Shown here piece by piece: positions 12,845 to 25,062 of a stretch of 64,000 bases of DNA; positions within the stretch are counted from its first letter, which is position 1, and the number at the start of each line of letters is the position of its first letter. The notes beneath the pieces are model-generated. The model saw nothing but the letters and a program-made list of their open reading frames with translations. It had not been told where the DNA came from and did no database searches. Source of the stretch: Atrichornis clamosus (Eukaryota > Chordata > Aves > Passeriformes > Menuridae); NCBI GenBank assembly GCA_013400975.1, contig WBMZ01000355.1:62001-126000 (forward strand). Reading direction: 5' to 3'. The position numbers were made by a program, and so were the translations under genes.

Positions 12845-15100
12845 GCTGGCTCATTTGCAGGGATTGACTCTTTAGAGGATATTCAGTTCCTGAAAAAGGA
12901 ACCTGAATAAGGTGTCATGTTTGGGAGACAGGAAATATTTTCTTCACTTACGACTGACTTGAAGAAGGAAATGCAATTAGGAAAGAATGACATTAAAAGC
13001 ACACTCCTCTTTTTGGCTCCAATATACAACAATGAGAGTAATATAGTAAGAACTCAATGCAAGATAAGAGCAGGAATTTATGTATGGCAAGAATTATGTA
13101 TAGATTCAAACCTGTGATGTGCTAAAGCTGCCCAAATCCCCAATACAATTGAAATTTCAGTATCAACATAGATGGCATTTAGACCACAGTAAATCTGTAT
13201 ATTTAAAGTAGAAAATTGATACAAATATCTTACATTTTAATGATGAATGATGAAAATTACAGGACGGTGTTGTTTGTTTATATATTGGGTTTGCAGGTTT
13301 TGTTGTTTGCTTGCTTTTTGCTATTCTGAAGTTGTCTGGGATATTATGACTGGAGAGAAACAATAATAGCTGCATTCTATATCTAGTTAATTTAATTAGA
13401 AAAAGAAATGATAAATAGAAAAAACAATGATACATGCTTCTGCAATGAGCTATGATTAATTTTCTCATGAGAAGAACATATCTAAACTTTCTAGTATTAG
13501 TTTCATTCTTTCTTCCAGGTGCTGAGATATAGAATGCTTCAAAGCAAAATCCCTCTGCAGGGAAAGGCCATTATGCATTCTGAAAAACTCTGAACATGTA
13601 GGTATAATGAAAGGTTCCCTGAGGATAAATGAATCTGTATGTACCAACAGCTTGGGAAGGGTTACTGCAAATCTTTTCAACCTTTACTTTCCCTCTGGAA
13701 TTACTTCTGTCTTCTCATATGCTGCTGATCTATAATATGACATAATAAACCACACTTTTTTAGAACTCTCAAATTATTATTTTGAAAGTATTATAAAGCA
13801 GGAGATTGGATGGGGACATTTAGTATTTTTACTTCCTGGGCTTTGCTAAGATCCAGACCAGACTGCTACTGAACAACATGATTGCCATCTGTTGCAACAT
13901 TTGCTAACTAAAAAGGTATCCTCATCATGGCTGAGCATACTACTGACACACATGTTACAAACCCTTCCCTTCTGTTTTCATGGAGCAGTCTGAATAAGGA
14001 GGATTTGGGATATTTAGCTTTTCCCCAACTTTGTCAGTCCACAGTAGCAACAGTATGCAAAAGAGCAGAAAAAATTAAATCCCTAGTGTTTACAGTCCTT
14101 AGCGAATTTCCCAGCCCTTCTTTTGCCTTAAGTGCCCATAGGATTTATTGGCAGAAGATCAAGATGGGTTTAGATTAATTTCTGAAGCTCTTGTCAAAAA
14201 TTAAATTGCAATCCAGTTGTTAGATGGTGCAGCTGGTCCCTACTGGTAGTTGAACCCAAGGCAGACAGTTTGTAATGAACAACTAATGAAGAAAGGGAGT
14301 CTCAGTAATGAACTGTTTACACTAATGGGCACCAGTGGTATAGAGAGCTCCAATTGAAATGTTAAGATTGCTGTGAATGATGAGGAAATGGGAATGCCTG
14401 GGTGTGGACACCAGGAGGACTGGTAGGTGGGGCATAAGGATGGCATGTATCTATAAACCTAGATTCATCACTAAGTCATCAATACTCAGTATAACTACAC
14501 CTAACTTGCCAGGAAAGCCTGCACCCAAATTAAAACAAATACTCAAGCCATTAAGAGATGAACCTGAGAGATAAGACTAGGTTGGAGCCTAGGACACTCA
14601 GATAAGGAGACAAAAGAGAAATGAGTTAATCCTGAAGATGTGCACAGTAGGGAGAGATGACAGAGGCAGAAGATCCTTACTGCTCTCATCTCCTTAACAG
14701 CACAAAAAGCACATCAGCAAGAAGGTTGTTAACATAAAAAGCTACATGTCTATGATAAGGACTCTACAGCCAGCCAGCCAGCTTTGCACACGGTCACCTC
14801 AAGGACTCCTGGGGTTGCACCCGGGTGCACATCTTTCTACCTGAATGCTGCACATGAGCCTAGATGATTTTGAGTGCATGGTTATGACATCCTAATTGAA
14901 ATGAGTTTGTTTTAAAATGAGGCCATCTTCCCTTCCTATGGGATACTTCACTGAGCTTTACCATATTAATTAAACAATTTTTCCTACAACTGAGTGTGCA
15001 CTGAATTCAAGGACAAACAAGGCCTTGGTTCTCTGTGAAAAAATGCCTGATGGACATATATAGAGTTAATGGACAGACTGAGAACAAAACAAGTGCAACA

Positions 15101-15303
15101 ATAATTTATGAATTCTTCACTCTGAGGGTAGTGAAGCACTGTAACAGAGTAGCTGTGGATGCCCCAACCCTTAGAGTGCTCAAGGTTGGATGAGGCTTTG
15201 AGCAATCTGGTCTAGTGGAAGGTGTCCCTTCCCAGTGCAGGGAGGTTGAAACGGGATGGTCTTTGAGATCCCTTCCAACCCAAACCATTCGGTGACTCCA
15301 TGA
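15101..15303 (+). mobile_element. CR1 LINE 3'-end fragment
   Basis: Plus-strand CR1 tail. It shows AATTCTTCACTCTGAGGGT, then a GTGGATGCCCCAACCCTTAG segment, the GTCTAGTGGAAGGTGTCCC segment, and CCCTTCCAACCCAAACCATT just before a degenerate terminal octamer. Only the 3' roughly 200 bases are present, typical of 5'-truncated CR1 insertions. Confidence 0.93.
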
Positions 15304-15812
15304 ATTGCATATGCACAGAAAATAGGTGAAGTTTTGTAAGTAGAGCAGTGATTTTTACATTCCAATTAAATATTTTATTCAAATATGAGATATATTTGCC
15401 TCAGGCTTTTACTAACTTTGTATAAGACAGTTTGCTGCTTGTTCCAATTTTTCAGTGGACAGAGGACTCCAGGCTACAAACCTAATCATATTTCAAAATA
15501 CATTTGCATATACTTACTACTGTAATTTTCACAAGAGTTACCCTTCAGTCTGATCCCCTGGACAATGGCTAACTGGAATCAGTGCAGCCATACATCCCCA
15601 TTGCTACTTTTGCAGCAAAAATACTTCAGCAGAGTTATATTATTTGCAATATTTCGTAAGTGTAGCATACTTAGGTGGCAATAAACATTTCATTTTTGTA
15701 GTCTTCCAAGCTTTCATAAACTTTAATGGGGTACTTTGAACAAGCCATGAAAAAACCATAATCATCTGACAAACTGAAATCTCTTATAAAGCAAGTTGCA
15801 GAAGTCACTTAC

Positions 15813-15957
15813 AGTGAGTAATATCTGGTGGGCCATATGGATCTGTCATGTAAATAGTGGTGGGCTTTCCAACTTTCAGATACACTACATCTGACGTGTT
15901 CTTCAGTATTGCCACTGCCTCTTCATGGGTAACTTCTTCTAAACTGTAATTATTTAC
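15813..15957 (-). CDS. DLG2: DLG2 coding exon: C-terminal half of PDZ2
   Basis: This 145-bp minus-strand exon encodes 48 whole codons from [18 protein letters not shown] to YGPPDITH, then one base of a split Ser codon. It completes PDZ2. Helix alphaB begins at THEEAVAIL, whose His would contact the Ser/Thr at position -2 of a bound C-terminal peptide. The last strand is [10 protein letters not shown], followed by [16 protein letters not shown] as the start of the PDZ2-PDZ3 linker. The acceptor is TTTAAG ending at 15958, and the donor is GTAAGT starting at 15812. The exon starts in phase 0 and ends in phase 1. The three tyrosines of the tail (IYM, DPYG and the initial NNYS) are visible, but any modification of them would be inference. 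Confidence 0.98.
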
Positions 15958-16934
15958 CTTAAAGGAGAAATCAGACAGGTGAGTTGGAATGCAGAAATAG
16001 ACATGAAAAATGACACAGCCTTGCAGTTTTCAAAATGTTGGGAATATTGCTGTAGACAAAGAGCACTAAAGATTATAGAAGCAATATTGCTGCAAGGTAG
16101 AAAATATAGTTTTCTTAGCACAGGCATATTCAAAGATGTAGCAGCATTGATACACAGAATCATAATGGGTCAAGAAGGCACTTGTTCTTGACAGTAGAAA
16201 AGTCCTTTGTGATATTCTGCTACAGGTATAATCATTAATATAAAACTATATTTCATAATATTTTAGTAACAGTACATCAGTTACAGAAAGTATCTATATT
16301 ATTTGACCTAACAGGGTGAATTTCCTAATTCATCTCTTAGCCTGCATGGCTGGGACCTCAGAAATACCCAACAACCCCAAATTTTTCCATCACTGATATG
16401 ACATTGACCATTTAAATAATGAGAGGTACAAAGTGGTATATAGAATACCTATGAGGTGCAGGAATTGAAAAAGGGCAGTTCTGGATGGGGAAAAGGGATT
16501 TTTTGACGTGAAAGCTTGTCAGGTTTCTGGAAGCACAGGAAAAAGACATTGAAAAAGTAAGAGAATGTAGTACTAATCCTATGCTTTTTTAGAAAAGAAA
16601 AAACACTTCAGCAAGGGTAAGAGCAGAGCACTACAGATAAAATAGGGAAGAAAATGGTGGCAGTAAGATTTGCCTATTTATGCTTTACTCCCACAGAAAG
16701 AAAATCAGAAGTGTCAGAAGTGGTTTATTGTAGAGGCATATAAAATTCATTCACAGATAAATCCACTATATCCACAGAATGTCAACAAAAAGTTGTCCTC
16801 CTATAAACAGAACTGTGAATGTTCCCTGCCACAAAAAATATAAACCTCCTGAATGAAGAAATTATAGGATAGAGGAAGAAAGTAAAGGGTCTAGATAGAG
16901 GTTTCAGACATGTGGTGTAAGCCAGCAGAAATAA

Positions 16935-17103
16935 CAGAATCAGAGAATACCTCGGGTTGGAAGGGACACATAAGGATCACTGAGCCCAACTCCTCGCTCC
17001 ACGCAGTGCTACCTAAAGCTGAACCATATGACTAAAAGCATCATCCAGCCACTCCTTGAATTCTGGCAGGCTTGGTGCTGGGGAGCCTGTTCCAGTGACC
17101 TAC
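16935..17103 (-). mobile_element. CR1 LINE 3'-end fragment (CR1-X/Y-like tail)
   Basis: The plus strand reads as the reverse complement of a CR1 tail: CAGAATCAGAGAATACCTCG, GGTTGGAAGGGACACATAAG, then CTCCTTGAATTCTGGCAGGC and GGGGAGCCTGTTCCAGTG. The wording matches the subfamily tail with GAGTTGGAAGGGACCCACAA rather than the CCTTCCAACCC group. A short internal deletion follows GGCTTGGTGCTG, where a stretch resembling GACCACTTCCC is expected. Confidence 0.9.
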
Positions 17104-20100
17104 ATTTCACAGTGAATGTTGTATATGAAATATTTTATTGTCATTGAAATTGCCATCCTCCAAATTCCACAGTTACTGCAAGGATTCCTGTTAAAGATTA
17201 TGCAAGATGAAAGCAGAAGTTCCTCCTCAACTATAACATAACATAGTATAACAGTAAATCACAGAAAAAATACATTCTTTCTAGGGAATTTAGTATCAAT
17301 AAATTATCAGAAACCTGAATGTGACAATAAGCTACTGACAAAGGGTTTGGCAACTGGAAAGAAACCGAGATATTATGAATCGTAGGAGGAGACTTCACAT
17401 GCAGACGATTTCATCAGCACCAAGAAGGAATGATTGCTAGTGGACGGTATTGCTAAATGTAAGGATTCTGTTTAAACTTTTTTACTTATATAATTCTCAG
17501 ACTTGGTTTTAAGGTTAATTAAAAGAGACAATGGTGGGTATATTATGGTAATTTGACACAAAGAGCAATGTTAGAGCCTAACACTCAGAAGAGACTTGCT
17601 GGCACTGTATGCTGTGTTTTGACAGGTCTTCTATTTAAATAAAAATCTTATACCTAACTTCTACAAATTTCTCTTGTTTTCCTTTGTTATGAACAGTAGT
17701 AACTTACATTTACACCTCTAATAAATAAATGTCTTAAATTACTAGGCTGGTAGCAGGAAGTGACTGAAATAAAGCCTTTCTTGTTTATTTATTTCCAAAC
17801 TGCCAGACACTTCAGATTCACACTTTTAGAAATATGACCACAAGGTTATCCTTTACCTCTTCTCCTTCCCACGCTGTCCGTACATTGTATCTATCTGTGT
17901 TTCATCCTAAAACAAAGTTTTTTTGAAGTAGAGAAAATCTCGCATTATGTCACCCACTATGCTGCTGCTGTAAAAAAAGTGTTCTCAGTAAAAAAAAAGA
18001 CATAAAATGAAATATCTTAGTGCTGTCTGGATTTTGACTTTTAGGGCTTTTTAAGAGTGAATAAAAACAATTAAGGCACAAATTGACTTGATGCAACTTT
18101 TTTTCCAAAGTTGTGGGGTTTTGGCTTTTGGTGGGGTTTTTTGTAAATCTAGCTGTTAAAATTCATGGTTAGGACTGTGGACTTCCATCACAACACACTT
18201 CGATGTCACAGTTGTGTAGTAAGAAGACAAACAGCCATTTCAGAAAGAGAAAATAAAGTATGATACATAGAAAATTTGTATTTGCCATGACAGGCCCTAC
18301 GTCCTATCTCTCTGACAATAAATTTATGGGACAGGTATTTTACCAAGACTGTGTAAAAGTTATTGAAATCTGTAAGTTAAGACTTAAAGACTCCAAGCAA
18401 TTCTAAACTAAGATTTAATGTCTCTGCAGTTCTGCATTATGTTTATCTTTATACACTTAGAGATCCTAGAGTTCATGGCAAAATTTATGTACAATAATTA
18501 ATTTTGTCCTGAACTGCTCAGTTGTCAGTAAACAAAGAAATAAAGACAAACTCAATATACATCAAGAGAAAATAAACAAACAAAACAAACAAAGAAAGGT
18601 GTTGATTCGTTCATAAAAACGAAGATCCTCAGTGGTGCCATAAGGTCTTTTTTAAATGAGAGCTCTTTGAGAAAGAGATAAGATGACTTTCTTTAGTCAT
18701 TTGCCAACATCAATTTAGAATTGCAGTACATAAAATATACTTTGAATTTCCAAGTTTCCTTCAGAAAGGCAGTCCTTGCTTTGGATTCCCATTAATTATC
18801 ATACGTGCATGTATCAATATATTTTCTACTTTTTGACCATAAAACAATGATCACAAATAAAGACATCTGTATGTATTATGCCATACAAAAAACCTGAATA
18901 TCCAGAAGAATTATATTGTTCAGCTGCCTAAATATTATTGCAAGATGACTGTATTATGAAATGTTTTCCATAAGAAAATGTCTCGACATCATTCTTTAAA
19001 ATGTGCCAAAGATGATAATAATTAGGAAATATGATGTTGTAGTTGTTTTCTATGGTTTAAGATGTATATATAAAGAAAAATCTCTCAGAATCTCCAAGAG
19101 AGACCATGTCTTGAGCTATTTCTTGTTTCCAGAAAAGATGCCTCTTTTAACAGAATATCAAGTACTAAATCTGGCTTTTTCAGTGGTTGTGGTACAATAA
19201 ATGCATCACAGCAAAGCTTTACTTCATTCCGTTGAGATGACCTTATATATTTTTGCATATAACTTGCAAAAAAAGGGTTGAGATAGAGGTAAAATAGATA
19301 AAGAGTGGGAGCTGCACTCTTTAAGTAAGAAATCAAAGTGTATACGGCACGAAGCCCTCTGAGACTTAGTGCAGAAAGGCTGACATCAGTCTGAGTGGGT
19401 AGAATGGGTACTGCATGCCAACTTTCTGGATCTAAGAAGCCAATTTAAGTAGCAATTAATTAAAGGAAAAAAAAAACCCTAAGGCAAATCCTAAAAAAGA
19501 TACTTATCAGAGTGGTCAGTTTAGTTACAAAGTTGGATATTTGAGACACAAAATGCTGTGGCAGGAGCCAAGGGAGAGGAGTCAGAAGAAAAACAGGCAT
19601 GGGGTAAGTGAGGTTTTTCTAATGGGAAAAGTTCCATGTACAGAAAATTTAAAAATGCAAACAGTACCTCAAGGAAAAAAAACTAGGAGAGCTTTATCTT
19701 TAAATAGAAAGGCATACTGATAATATAGGAAAAAAATTAGAAATAATATAGCAGTAGAGAAGGAAATTAAAGATACAAGTCCAATCAAAGAAGCTATTTG
19801 AGTGATGGGGGAAATCAGTAAGAAACGGTGCCAAAGAGATATAAAAAGACTTGGGTGGATTTTTTCCTAAATAGCTTAATCAAGGCAATGAAATATAAGC
19901 CTAAGCAAGAATACTTTATTTGGAAGTTTTCCTAGATTCATATTGGAAAACAAAGGCCCTGAAAAGCAGCTAGAAAAGCTTAGAATCCCCAAAATGACTG
20001 TACAAGTGCTCTAAAGAATAATTTCATTCACAACAGTATAAGCTGATATGAGAATAAGAGCTCTGGAGGAAAAAGTCTCTTATTTAATTTTCCTTTTTTA

Positions 20101-21180
20101 AAGGGGATACATTTCTTTCCTCTATTGATTTAGGCTAAGAAAGATTTGATTCACTCAGTGAATGAGACAAAGGGGTGATCTTTACCTTAGCAGTAATAAT
20201 GTTTGCTTTTCTGTAATGTTTGACTTTTCATTCAGAAAGTGGATTTTCCTGAGCGAACATTTGCTGGTAAACACCTGTGACCTGCCAGCTGTAAATCTAG
20301 ATGCTGATGGCCTGTTTAAAACCTCTGACACCCTGACTTAAAAAGCTGCAAAAATTGAAATGTTTTCCAGTGCTGAAGACTAATCATTTGTACTAAGGAC
20401 GTAAATCTATTTGAATTAACTGAATACTGATAATCCCAGGGACTCGTTAGTTGTGGAGGTGCTGGACTGTTTTCTAAAAGACGATCCGACAAAGACAGTC
20501 AAAATCTTTAAAAGAACACCTCTGATCAGAACCAAATGCGAATTTAGATGCATCTTAGATGGCATGCTCTGGTTACCTTAACACAAACGTGATCCTGCAT
20601 TCATATACAATCTGAAAGAAACAGATACTTGTAGGGAACTGTAAGGAACATCAACAATTGCACAACCACAACCACAATGTAGTCCTATGAAACTACCAGA
20701 AAAGAACACTTTAGTTCAGCACAGAATTGGGTAGAAAGCAAGCCTAAATTTCTGACAAGGAAAGGGACTCCTGTTTCTTCTTCCTGTTTTCATCAATAAA
20801 ACAGAATCAAATTAAATCTCTTGTTATATACAATCACTGATCTCTGTGACTGGGCCAAGAAGCAACAGCATATGGCGCAAACATGCAAGGAGATTTTGGC
20901 ATAGGAGACCCATTTTAGAAAAGCTAATACTTTTAGAAAAGATAAATAATAACTCACATGTTCTTATAAACCCTAATGTTTTTAGAGTTTTCCCTGAAAA
21001 ATACGTTGTTTCTAGCTATTAGTGTTGTTATGTAGCAGTAAAGCCACACAGTTTTATACTGATTTATTATTATTAATTCTGTAGATAATAAACTCTTCCG
21101 AACATGATGCTTTGAGACCAAAGAAAGTAATTGTTATCGGAGTTGTAGTAACTTAAACCATTTGTCAGCTTTTTCTGGTC

Positions 21181-22005
21181 ATCAACAGTGACCTTGAAGA
21201 GGTGAGAAGTGCACTCTCATTGTGTTTGCCGATGACACTTTGTTTCACTGTGAGACACTCGAAGGCCGGACTGCCATACACTGGAAGAAGGGGCTAAAGA
21301 AGACTTCATGCTGTTTAGCAGGAAGAACCACTAAGTTCTGCCCCTGGCACAGGCTAACCCCCATCAGTAGCACGGGCTGGGCACTGACAGCCTGGCAGCA
21401 GCTCTATGGAAAAGTGCTTGGGGCTCATGATAGATGGCAAGCTGGGCATGAGCCAGCTGTGTGTCCTGGCAGCAACGAGGTCAACAGCATCCTGGGCTGG
21501 ATGAGCAGGAGCAGAGACTGGAGAACCAGCAAAGGATTATTCCCCAGTAGTTGCCACTCACTAGACTGTACCTGGAAACTGTGTTCAGTTTTGGTTCCCT
21601 ATGGGAAAAATAGGAAGAACAGGCAAGTTGAGAGGTGTGCTGCTGGGATGGTTGGGGTTGGAGTAATGACCTGGTGAGGAGAAAATGAGAGATGTCAGCA
21701 TTTTCAGCCTGGAGAAGGGGTTCCTCTAAAGACAGCTAATAATAGACCCCCAGTGCTTACAGGTAGATCATCAAGCAGAGCTAAGCTTTCAGAGTTGCAT
21801 GTGGTAACAGGATGAGAGACAGCAGGCGTATGTTGAAACAAGAGAGGCTCAAACAGGTTATCAGGAAAAGCATTTTCTTCAGGACAGCTGAGCAGCAGAA
21901 CAAGTTTCCCTGAGACGTTCTACAAACACCATCCTTGGAGATTTTTGAGATTCAATTGAATAAATCCGTGAGCAACCTCTTCTGGCCCTACAGCTGACTG
22001 GGAAT
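21181..22005 (+). mobile_element. CR1 LINE, ORF2 C-terminus to 3' region
   Basis: Plus-strand CR1 of about 800 bp. It starts with ATCAACAGTGACCTTGAAGA and TTTGCCGATGACACTTTG, the part of the reverse-transcriptase reading frame that encodes the FADDT-like motif. It continues through CATGAGCCAGCTGTGTGTCC, ATCCTGGGCTGGATGAGCAG, TCAGCCTGGAGAAGGGG and ATCCTTGGAGATTTTTGAGA. A 151-codon ORF across 21222-21677 is a remnant read partly out of frame, so this is a pseudogene copy. The end lacks the canonical terminal repeats and is placed approximately. Confidence 0.88.
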
Positions 22006-24925
22006 TACCATATTGGTCTGTGATGCTCTGTATGTGATTTACTTCTGCTCCTTTTCCACAAAGTGACCTTGCTGAGACACCCACTGCAGAGGTATTGTCA
22101 CAGTAGGCATTTCCACCAGCAGCAGCAGCAATTACCACAGGCATTACCACCAGAATACAGTGAGTGTTTTTCTCCTAGCTGTAAGTCTTCACAGCAGAGC
22201 TCTGGTCTTTTTCTTTCATATATACCTAGAAAAAACCACTCTGTTTTTGGCTTAAACACTCATGCTTTCGCCAGTAATTTTCCAAATGGGTACCTCAGGA
22301 TTATCCCACAATGGTGCATTCTCCTGTGCAAGTGCTCAGGATAATAAGTCTTTAGTGCAGGCTTAGTGCCACAGAAACATAACTGCAAAACATGCCCTTG
22401 TATAGATTTCACAACAATCACAATGCTCAATATTTACATAATACATCTTCTGAAATACTTAACACATTATTAGCTATCTGCATTTAATAACAGTAGGGTC
22501 ATGAAGCTGCAAAATGCTCATATGGCCCCTTCTTGGTTTACATTTCAATATTAATTTTGATTTTGCATCTACACTTTTATTAAATTAAATGGATTTACAC
22601 ATTCTTTGGGATCTAAAAGCATTTCACACAAAATTAGCTGAATGCAGATACAAAAATTAAACAAGCTGCCCAGCAGTTGCTGAGAATTCCAGAAGGATAA
22701 CAAATTCTGTTAAATTCTATAGAGAAATGATGGGAAAAAAACAAAAAGCAAGAATGGATGCACTACTAAGAAGAAAAAAAAAAAAAAAGAGGAACTGTTC
22801 AAATGTATAATCAATAAGAAATCAGTGAAGCAGAAGTAGAACCATACAGATGACAAGGGTAATATTGTGTTGAAATACTGCCAAAATTAATTCTTTCACT
22901 CACTATTCATAAAGAAACATGAAGTTAATGAGATGAACTGACGAGTAATTCACAGATTAGGACAGAAAAATATTGAAGGTACAGAAGTTACAAACAAAAC
23001 AGGGTGTCTTGTTGGAGAGAATCAGGAAACATGGCTTCGATCTGCATGAATTTTAGAAATAGATTTTGATCTTGTAACTGTATCCCCAAAAATGTAACAG
23101 TTAAGGTTTTCAAAGAGTAAATGGACGAGGATTTTCTTACGCAACAGTGAAAAGCTTGTTCTGAAAGTACATAACTAGAGGAGACCAATATTTTGAATGA
23201 TTTTTTTTTGCTCATTTTACATGCAGTGATTAAAGGAGATGACACTAAGTAAAGAAACAGTCCAGACTGAATAGAAAGGAGAACAAAGACATCAAATACA
23301 ATACAAATGACCTCCACTCATTTTCAGAAGTATAAATTTATCACAATGAAGAAACATCTATATCTGACTGCAGTGAATCACAGGTTTAAGACTATGATAC
23401 TTAATAGACTAATCCTATAAAAAGCTGAGAAGAATTAATGTATACACAATGGTATATAAAATAATTATGTTTCTATTCAATTCATCCTGATTAAATTACA
23501 CTGGAGGGGGTGAATGTGGAGAATGTGCATCTGGGGGTTTATTTGTTTGTTTGTTTTTTTGATATATATTTTTACTACCTCATGAATTGGAAGAAATTAG
23601 GAGTAAAGTAACAAAAAATTACAGATGACACAAAAACTGTGAGGAATTCACATCAGTGAAAAAACCCAACAAAAATCAGCTGAACAGAAGCAGATTTGCA
23701 ACAGGGTGCAAAATAACTAAAGTGCAAATTTGGCAAATAAAAATACACATCTCTATAGCAAAAGAAGCCAGAACTTCATTATCCAACATTGATTTAAATT
23801 CTACTGTGCTGAGATTCTGCAAAGAAAAATGCCAAAGAAATTTTAAGTTCTAGGTTCATTTTGCTTTGCTTTTGCTAACACCAGTTGATCCTTAAGCTGT
23901 TTTATCTATCCACTTGGGTTAATTAAAAAAGACAAAGAGTCACCAACCCAGCAAGCCAGCAACCAAATGCCTCTCCAGTTCTGTTTAATACTCTGTTTAA
24001 AATGAATGGTCATCTTCATAGGTGACTGGAACACAGTGTCCCTAGCCAAATAAAGAAAACCTCAACTAGGCACAGCTTTCTAGGCAGCAAAAAAGGTTGT
24101 AGCAATTTTTTACTGCTTAAATATCACATCACAAAACAAGGCTACTGCAGTGCAAATTTTTTTCATTGCACTTATTCAAAAAATATTTCTCTACCTGCTG
24201 AAATCTATGCAAATGCATTGACATGAATACAACGTGACACAGATTAACTTGTGCTGATTCACCGGGGTCAGGATTTCCCCCTCAACATTGAATTAAACAA
24301 ACTCTGTGAGTGGGAAAGAATTATCTACAAGAAACAATGAACCAGCACTGCAAATAGCAGGAATAATTTCCTGAATTGAGTTCCATCAATAAAATGCACT
24401 TCCTCAAGGGAAAATCTGGAAAATGCTTTGGTTTTTTTTTTAACACCTATATGGAACATATACATAAAGCATTCCTATGTGTACTGAAATGTAGGAAGTA
24501 GTCCACTGACAGTGGATACATGTGAGCCAGTTAGTGGCATATTTTGACATCTTTCAATTTGCTTACAACAAACAGTAGAATCAGTAGTACCATAACAAAC
24601 AATTTGTCTGAAATCTTTTAACGTTTTATGATGCATTTTGACTTGTTGCTTATGTGTATAATACATTTATTCTCTTCTCTGTCAAAGTAATATAATCCAT
24701 TGCCTTCACATCATAAAATGTTGGTTCTCCAGGGTAATACATTTTTAACTGCAGTCTCAGAAATACATAAAAAGAATGGGGAAAAATTAAGATGATGGAA
24801 ATATAACTCATGATTATTATGGCAGTTCTATTGGTTACCTCCAGAAAGATGCATGGTGAATGGAAGTCCTTATAAGAAACAATTTTCCAGCCAAATAAAA
24901 TGTGATTTGAATTTATCATACTTAC

Positions 24926-25062
24926 CATAAGAAGTCTATCTCCAACCTGCAACCTCCCATCTTTTTGTGCAGCTCCCCCATCAATAATCTTGGTGACATA
25001 TATGCTGTTGTCCCCAGGGATGTGTTGGTTTCCCACCCCTCCTGCAATACTGAATCCCAGAC
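24926..25062 (-). CDS. DLG2: DLG2 coding exon: N-terminal half of PDZ2 with GLGF loop
   Basis: This 137-bp minus-strand exon encodes 45 whole codons from [13 protein letters not shown] to DRLLM, plus two bases that finish the Gly codon begun in the previous exon. It contains the GLGF carboxylate-binding loop, the beta2-beta3 loop (NQHIPGDNS), the [15 protein letters not shown] segment and QVGDRLLM. This is the first half of PDZ2, a class I PDZ domain that binds receptor and channel tails. The acceptor is TTTTCCAG ending at 25063, and the donor is GTAAGT starting at 24925, both strong. The exon ends on a codon boundary (phase 0). [19 protein letters not shown] matches DLG2, whereas I recall DLG1 as reading IEGGAAHKDGKLQIGDKLL. 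The reading frame stays open past the donor into the intron for 91 more codons. Confidence 0.98.

Larger units (their letters stand above)
12618..15812 (-). other. DLG2: DLG2 intron, 3195 bp, phase 1
   Basis: Complete intron between the PDZ2 C-terminal exon and the linker exon, bounded by GTAAGT at 15812 and CAG at 12618 on the minus strand. It holds an AAT-rich simple repeat near 12806-12844 and a plus-strand CR1 3' end at 15101-15303. I see no other gene or recognisable element in it. Confidence 0.93.
15958..24925 (-). other. DLG2: DLG2 intron, 8968 bp, phase 0, splits PDZ2
   Basis: Complete intron between the two PDZ2 exons, bounded by GTAAGT at 24925 and AAG at 15958 on the minus strand. 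It contains a minus-strand CR1 3' end near 16935-17103, a plus-strand CR1 body at 21181-22005 and an A-run near 22771. The first 273 intronic bases (24925-24653) are open in the DLG2 frame. I recognise nothing in 17110-21170 or 22010-24640 apart from short simple-sequence runs. Confidence 0.93.

Noticed and set aside
14816..14829. 14-bp perfect palindrome TGCACCCGGGTGCA
   Set aside because: A few palindromes of this length are expected by chance in 64 kb.
21222..21677. 151-codon plus-strand ORF
   Set aside because: It lies inside a CR1 copy. Only its first residues follow the reverse-transcriptase frame and the rest is out of frame.
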